This document shows, piece after piece, positions 59,542-64,000 of a stretch of DNA of 64,000 nucleotides (position 1 is the stretch's first letter; each line of letters begins with the position of its first letter). Source of the stretch: Crocodylus rhombifer (taxonomy: Eukaryota > Chordata > Crocodylia > Crocodylidae); NCBI GenBank assembly GCA_038503035.1, contig JAVSML010000975.1, forward strand, positions 228,396-292,395. The letters are read 5' to 3'. The notes beneath the pieces are model-generated. The model was not told the origin of the DNA, made no database searches, and saw only the letters and a list, made by a program, of their open reading frames with translations. The translations under genes were made by a program, and so were the position numbers.

Positions 59542-60033
59542 GGGTGCATCGACATGTGCACTTTACTATGTTAACTAATTAGCTCCACAGTAAATCATCA
59601 CTGTGGGCCGGTATTAGGATACAGTAAAATAATAAACTCTGCCATAGGATAGGACTATTAGGGACAGTACTACCCTACTGTGGAGTTAAATAACTGCAAC
59701 TAAATGCTCATGTAGATGGGGACCATGGGCAGAAATTATGCCTGGTCAGCCCAGGCAGGAGGGGGCCAGACTCCTGTCTGCCACCTAGCCACATGGCTCT
59801 GCATGTTCAGCACTCTTGTGCCTCTGCCAGACCCTGTGCTGCCCAACACAGTTACTCAGAGCCTGGGGCTGACCCCCCACCAAGCCTGTTGGCATCCTGG
59901 GCCTGCTCCGCCCTGACTCAAAGTATTGCTGTCCCATGTGCATGTGTAGACACTGCACCTGGGAGCAGTTAACTCTGATGCAAACTGCTCTGGAGTTTAT
60001 TGCTTCACCCTAATTACATGTGTAGATGCACCC
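59542..60033. mobile_element. MITE with GGGTGCATCKACAYATG termini
   Basis: Left GGGTGCATCGACATGTGCAC; right in reverse GGGTGCATCTACACATGTAA. The interior contains ACAGTAAAATAATAAAC and AACTCTGATGCAAACTGCTC. At 492 bp it is near the length of the 500-bp relative at 61331. Confidence 0.75.
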
Positions 60034-61330
60034 TCTGAAATCTAAATATTTTAGTTCTAAGTTTTGCAATTTGAGCCCATTGATGATAACTTCCCTCCCT
60101 CCCCTTCTGCTGTATTTTTTTATTTTTTTTTGTAGCTATGAGAGTTACAAATAACACTTACGATTATTGTAACTCAGATGAATTAGAGAGACATTCTTTG
60201 TTGATATTATACTCTAGATAGTTATTTTCACTGTTCTTTTTGAATAGTCAGTCACAATCCCCCTTTGCATGTTTTTCACAAAATGAGGGAGAGAAAAAAG
60301 CTTAAAAGACTGGAAAAACATGATTGTAAAATTGAAAATGTATCTTTTAGTAGGCTGTTTTTAAATGCTCTAGATTTGAAATACTTTGTGTTCCTTTGAA
60401 ATTGACAGAGATACCCAAACAGACAGCTGGCATGTATCGTTAGATAGAGGATGTGAAATCTTTAGACAGAGGATGTGAAAGTCATGTTATAATTAATTTG
60501 TTTACTTCTGGGTACATTTATCACTTTCAATGCTGTGAGAGGTACAGCTTAACTTGAGCTTTTAAAATACCCGCAAATAGCCTTACTCCTTCTGTAGAAG
60601 TAACATATCTGGGAAACACTTTTTACACCTGTTGATCAACATTTGAAGTGTTCAGATAACAAATGTATGAAGTTATACTTAGCACCTTACTCTCTATCCA
60701 AAAATAAATGCTTCTGGCTCTACACAGCTTGCAACTGTAAAAAGTATTTGTGTGTAGCTGACACCTGTAACCTTAAACTATCAGTATCATAGGCTACACC
60801 ATTCTTAAATGAGTGGATAAAGGACTTCCCTTCAGGCCTAGATATTTTGTAGAGGAAATGTTTAAGGAACACATGCTGCAGAAAACGAAGCCTTTGGTAT
60901 GTTGCAGAGAAGGGCAGCCATATCTTCCACTTCAATTTTAAATATATATTTAGTTCCCTCAAACTGGAATTTGGCAGACACTGTAGGACAGAGCTCACAT
61001 TTCTCCCCTCCCTTCCCTGTCGCCATGTCCTTGGAACTTTGGATTAATCTGAGCTAGAAACATTTATTTCAAGCCCTTCATTTCTATATTCCCATGTTCT
61101 TTTTGTTATAGCACTGTTAAGTCATTGGCCTTGATACCTATGATTAGACAGGCTCACCTTCTGGTCTTGTTAAAGTTGCTTGCAACCTTAAACCTTGTCT
61201 TAAAATAGTGTCACATCACAATGTAATGCCATTAAACTTCCCTAGAACCTTTTGCGTTACGTCATGGGCTTCAGTTTTTATCCTGACAGCCTGGTTTTAC
61301 ATACCTATTACTTTTTCCAAATTTAGATTA

Positions 61331-61830
61331 GGGTGTGTGTGAGCAGATAAGAAGCAGTAGACTCATCCACAAGAGACATTTACTGCAGAGCTGTCTAATT
61401 AGCTCTGCAGTAAATGTCCTAGTGTCTACACATTTGGCCCTGTTAGGCTACAGTAAAATAATAAACACAAGTACTATCCTGCAGCAGAGTTTTTTATTGC
61501 ACAAAAATGCATATGTAGACACTGACAGGGCTAGCTGGGGCACAAGGGAGCTTGGGGGGGAGGGAGGGCGCTGCCTGCCAGCTAGCCCTGCACTGGAGCA
61601 CCGTCATGCCCCAGCAAGCTCCTCTGCAACACCTTGAGTCAGGTCAGAGCAGCCCTGGGCTTGCAGGCTGACTCCCTTGAGCCCCCTGCCAGCCGAGCCT
61701 GCTCCAACCTGGTTCAGCATGCTGTGGTCACAGGAGCATGTTCAAACCTAACACCCAGGAGCAATACACTTCAGTGCAATATGTTGTGGAGTTTATTGCT
61801 GCAAATTAATGTGCATGGGTAAATGTACCC
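61331..61830. mobile_element. MITE, same family as 59542-60033
   Basis: Left GGGTGTGTGTGAGCAG (diverged); right in reverse GGGTACATTTACCCATGCAC. It shares the interior motifs GGCTACAGTAAAATAATAAA and TGGAGTTTATTGCTGCA with the 59.5 kb copy. Confidence 0.65.
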
Positions 61831-61928
61831 AGTGAGTGAGTTGATGATCTCTCAACCTGAATGAGCTTTAGATAAAGTACCCTTGCTGCCATTTTGAACC
61901 ACAGGGACACTAATACATGAGACTTTTT

Positions 61929-61977
61929 GGGCACTTTAATTAGAGTAGCTCTTGAAGCCACTCTAATTAAAGTGCCC
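61929..61977. repeat. Perfect 18-bp inverted repeat, 13-nt loop
   Basis: GGGCACTTTAATTAGAGT at 61929-61946 pairs exactly with ACTCTAATTAAAGTGCCC at 61960-61977. It could be a minimal MITE or a hairpin RNA. No transcript evidence is available. Confidence 0.85.
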
Positions 61978-61999
61978 CACCCCATCCTCAGAGCACATG

Positions 62000-64000
62000 T
62001 TAAAATGCCTTTGCATTCTTAGTCTTCTCTGATTTAAGGAAGATGGAGGCTTTTTGGCTGTAATGATGAGGTTAATTTTGTTTTTCTGCCTCAAGAAACA
62101 AACCCATTGGTTTAAAAAGTTAATCTTGCCCCTACACATATATTCCAATGTCCAATATAAAGATCTATCCATTTTTCACCTCTACCAGTATCTCAAGAAA
62201 CTGTAAGCACACTCCGTTATTCTGCTGAAAATGCCATGTTTTTGATATTTTCAACTTACTAGTCCTGCATACCTTCTTTTTTCATTTCATACCAGAAAAG
62301 CAAAATAAAAACTTTTGATTGTATGTAGTAAATTTATTTTTACCTTCAGCTATTTCATAGAAGAAATTAACATTAAATAATGATTTTAAAATCTCAGTTA
62401 TATTGAAAGTTTCTAATAGTGTAGCTGTTGTGTACACTTCTCTTTTCAAAGGAAAATTCAGATTTCTTTTACAGGATGTGATCAATGGAAAAATAAAATA
62501 ATACAAATAGATTTTCTGATACTTGGAAAGCACAGTTATATTCAGTGTCTGAAAATGAATTAAGCAACCAATGTTATATAATAGGGCACATTATTTTGTA
62601 CTTTCATATTTGAAAACTGTTAAATGTAGTACATGAGAAACACATTTAGTAAATATTTACATTCTGAAATGGCATCTTGTAAGCTGCTGAAAAACATTAG
62701 GTTTTTTGTTTCAGACTGAGAGAAGCATTTTTAAAGTTTTTTTGTATGCACTTAAAATATACGCAATATTTTGTTTTGTTTCAGTGTTCTGATGATTTAA
62801 CATTATAATATGATTGAATGGGAGAAAAGTGTAGTGGATTCCATGCTTAGGTGTTCATATGGGTTTAGGTCTGTTCATTGCATCTGGCAAAGTAAGCTGC
62901 TTCCTGTGAAAGCTCTCTAAACCAGTTAATCTTGAAAATGCCACCTTCTGCACTTCCTTCTTCTTATCTGCTAGGTTTATATGCTTGATGCAACATTTTT
63001 TTTTAATAATAAATTCCATTAAATACATTTTTATGGTTGATACTAACTATAAATTCTATGGCCCAAGCAGCAGTGTAACTCGGGGCACCAACCTCAGGCT
63101 CTGAAATAGGAGGAGCACGTGCTGAGGCTGTATCCCAGCAGCAAGAGCAGCCCCACAGCATTGCTCTTGCAGTGGTGCATGGACACCCTGCTGCTGCTGC
63201 TGCTGCTGTTGAAAGAGCAAAGCAAGAGCTAGGGCGGGCAGAGCACCCTGCTTTTGTGACTGTGGCATCCCCCACTCCTCCACAGGGGTTGCCCAGGATG
63301 CAGTCCCTGCTTGTTATACCACTGGGCCCAATTTCTCCAGCTTGTGCATACTTAAGAGTTCATGGACTTTTACACCTACTGTTAGAGGCGCATAGGTCTT
63401 TAGATGCATGCGGAGTTATTAACCTAAACATACCTGCATACAAGAGCCTGACTTGGCGTGCATGCCCTGAAAGATATTAATTACTTACATCAGCTATCAG
63501 AAAAAGTGCACATGCATTGAGGCATGTACATGTTTGAAAAGTTGTTGAGTATTTTCTTTAGCATTCACCAAGTGCTTAATGCAGATTCTTGTACTGATAG
63601 GTATGTGTACAGCAGATGTGAACAACAGCTGTTTGGCAGTGTAAATGCAAACTCCTTTTTTTTAGTGGATTGGCCCTTTAAGAGCTTGGCGATCAGGAGT
63701 TCAGCTCATATTGGCATCAGGCTCCTAAATTTACTAAAATATTTGTGCAAACATTTGGCTCATGTTGAAACAAATTCTGAACAAAAATAACATCTTGATT
63801 ATTTTGTATTTATCATACAAGAGCTCCACTGCTCCAAAGTTATTTTAACCCCATACAGTTTGGCATACAAAACTTTATTGGTTTACACCCCATTTGATTA
63901 CACTGGCAGCTTCAAAAAACAACACTTTTTCAAAATGGTATTGGTGTCTAGGCTACTGCTAGCTGATAGGGATTTCTGCATCATTCTGACCCCTTCCCCC
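62000..64000. other. Intergenic, nothing recognised apart from a CTG repeat
   Basis: A (CTG)7-type run lies near 63190-63211 within a GC-richer patch (63060-63310). ORFs across it (polyGln, polyAla) are artefacts of the triplet. The rest is AT-rich. Confidence 0.4.

Noticed and set aside
63056..63283. PolyGln/polyAla ORFs
   Set aside because: Produced by a CTG repeat read in different frames; no exon signals.
1..64000. CRISPR array, bacterial operon or phage system
   Set aside because: The DNA is plainly vertebrate; no spaced direct repeats or prokaryotic genes were seen.

Overview
This 64 kb window is vertebrate nuclear DNA. It has spliced genes with GT/AG introns, a CpG-island promoter, microsatellites and many transposon copies. 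The repeats are mainly CR1 LINEs with the sauropsid 3' end (GGGCTGGACTCGATGA, then CCCTTCCAGCCCT and TCTATG-type tails), plus numerous non-autonomous hAT-like and palindromic DNA elements. This fits a non-avian sauropsid: most likely a crocodilian, with a turtle as the alternative. The species call is inference.

The genes match an amniote synteny block (human 4q35.1: UFSP2 - CFAP96 - CCDC110). (1) UFSP2 lies on the minus strand. Seven coding exons (18207 down to 9266) encode the first 290 residues. The exons for the catalytic peptidase domain were not found and should lie left of the window, so bases 1-9265 are intron. (2) CFAP96 (C4orf47) lies on the plus strand. Seven coding exons (19610-34598) give an intact 308-residue protein. 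UFSP2 and CFAP96 are head to head, about 1.4 kb between start codons, sharing a CpG island near 18.1-18.65 kb with a strong ZNF143-type site and CRE/E-box-like sites. (3) CCDC110 lies on the minus strand (45461 to about 41150), tail to tail with CFAP96. Its exons are recognisable, but the large coiled-coil exon carries several in-frame stops and frameshifts, one caused by an 11-bp tandem duplication. An expected exon was not found and a CR1 lies against the 3' end, so it is called a pseudogene.

Layout. 1-5.8 kb: a CR1 with ORF1 esterase, endonuclease and RT remnants, split by a 2.3 kb insertion. 5.97-7.5 kb: a second CR1 (minus). 8.5-9.16 kb: a hAT element with perfect 8-bp duplications. 9.27-18.2 kb: UFSP2 coding exons, with a Tigger-like element nested in another TIR element at 9.7-11.4 kb. 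18-18.7 kb: bidirectional promoter. 19.6-34.7 kb: CFAP96, its introns holding several hAT and palindromic elements. 35.1-35.6 and 39.6-41.1 kb: CR1s. 41.15-45.5 kb: CCDC110 remnant. 45.6-64 kb: no gene recognised; hAT, CR1 and MITE copies, a G30 homopolymer and AT-rich intergenic DNA.

The two live genes are not known to share a pathway. UFSP2 acts in UFM1 conjugation at the ER and CFAP96 is a cilium/centrosome-associated protein. What they share here is a promoter region.
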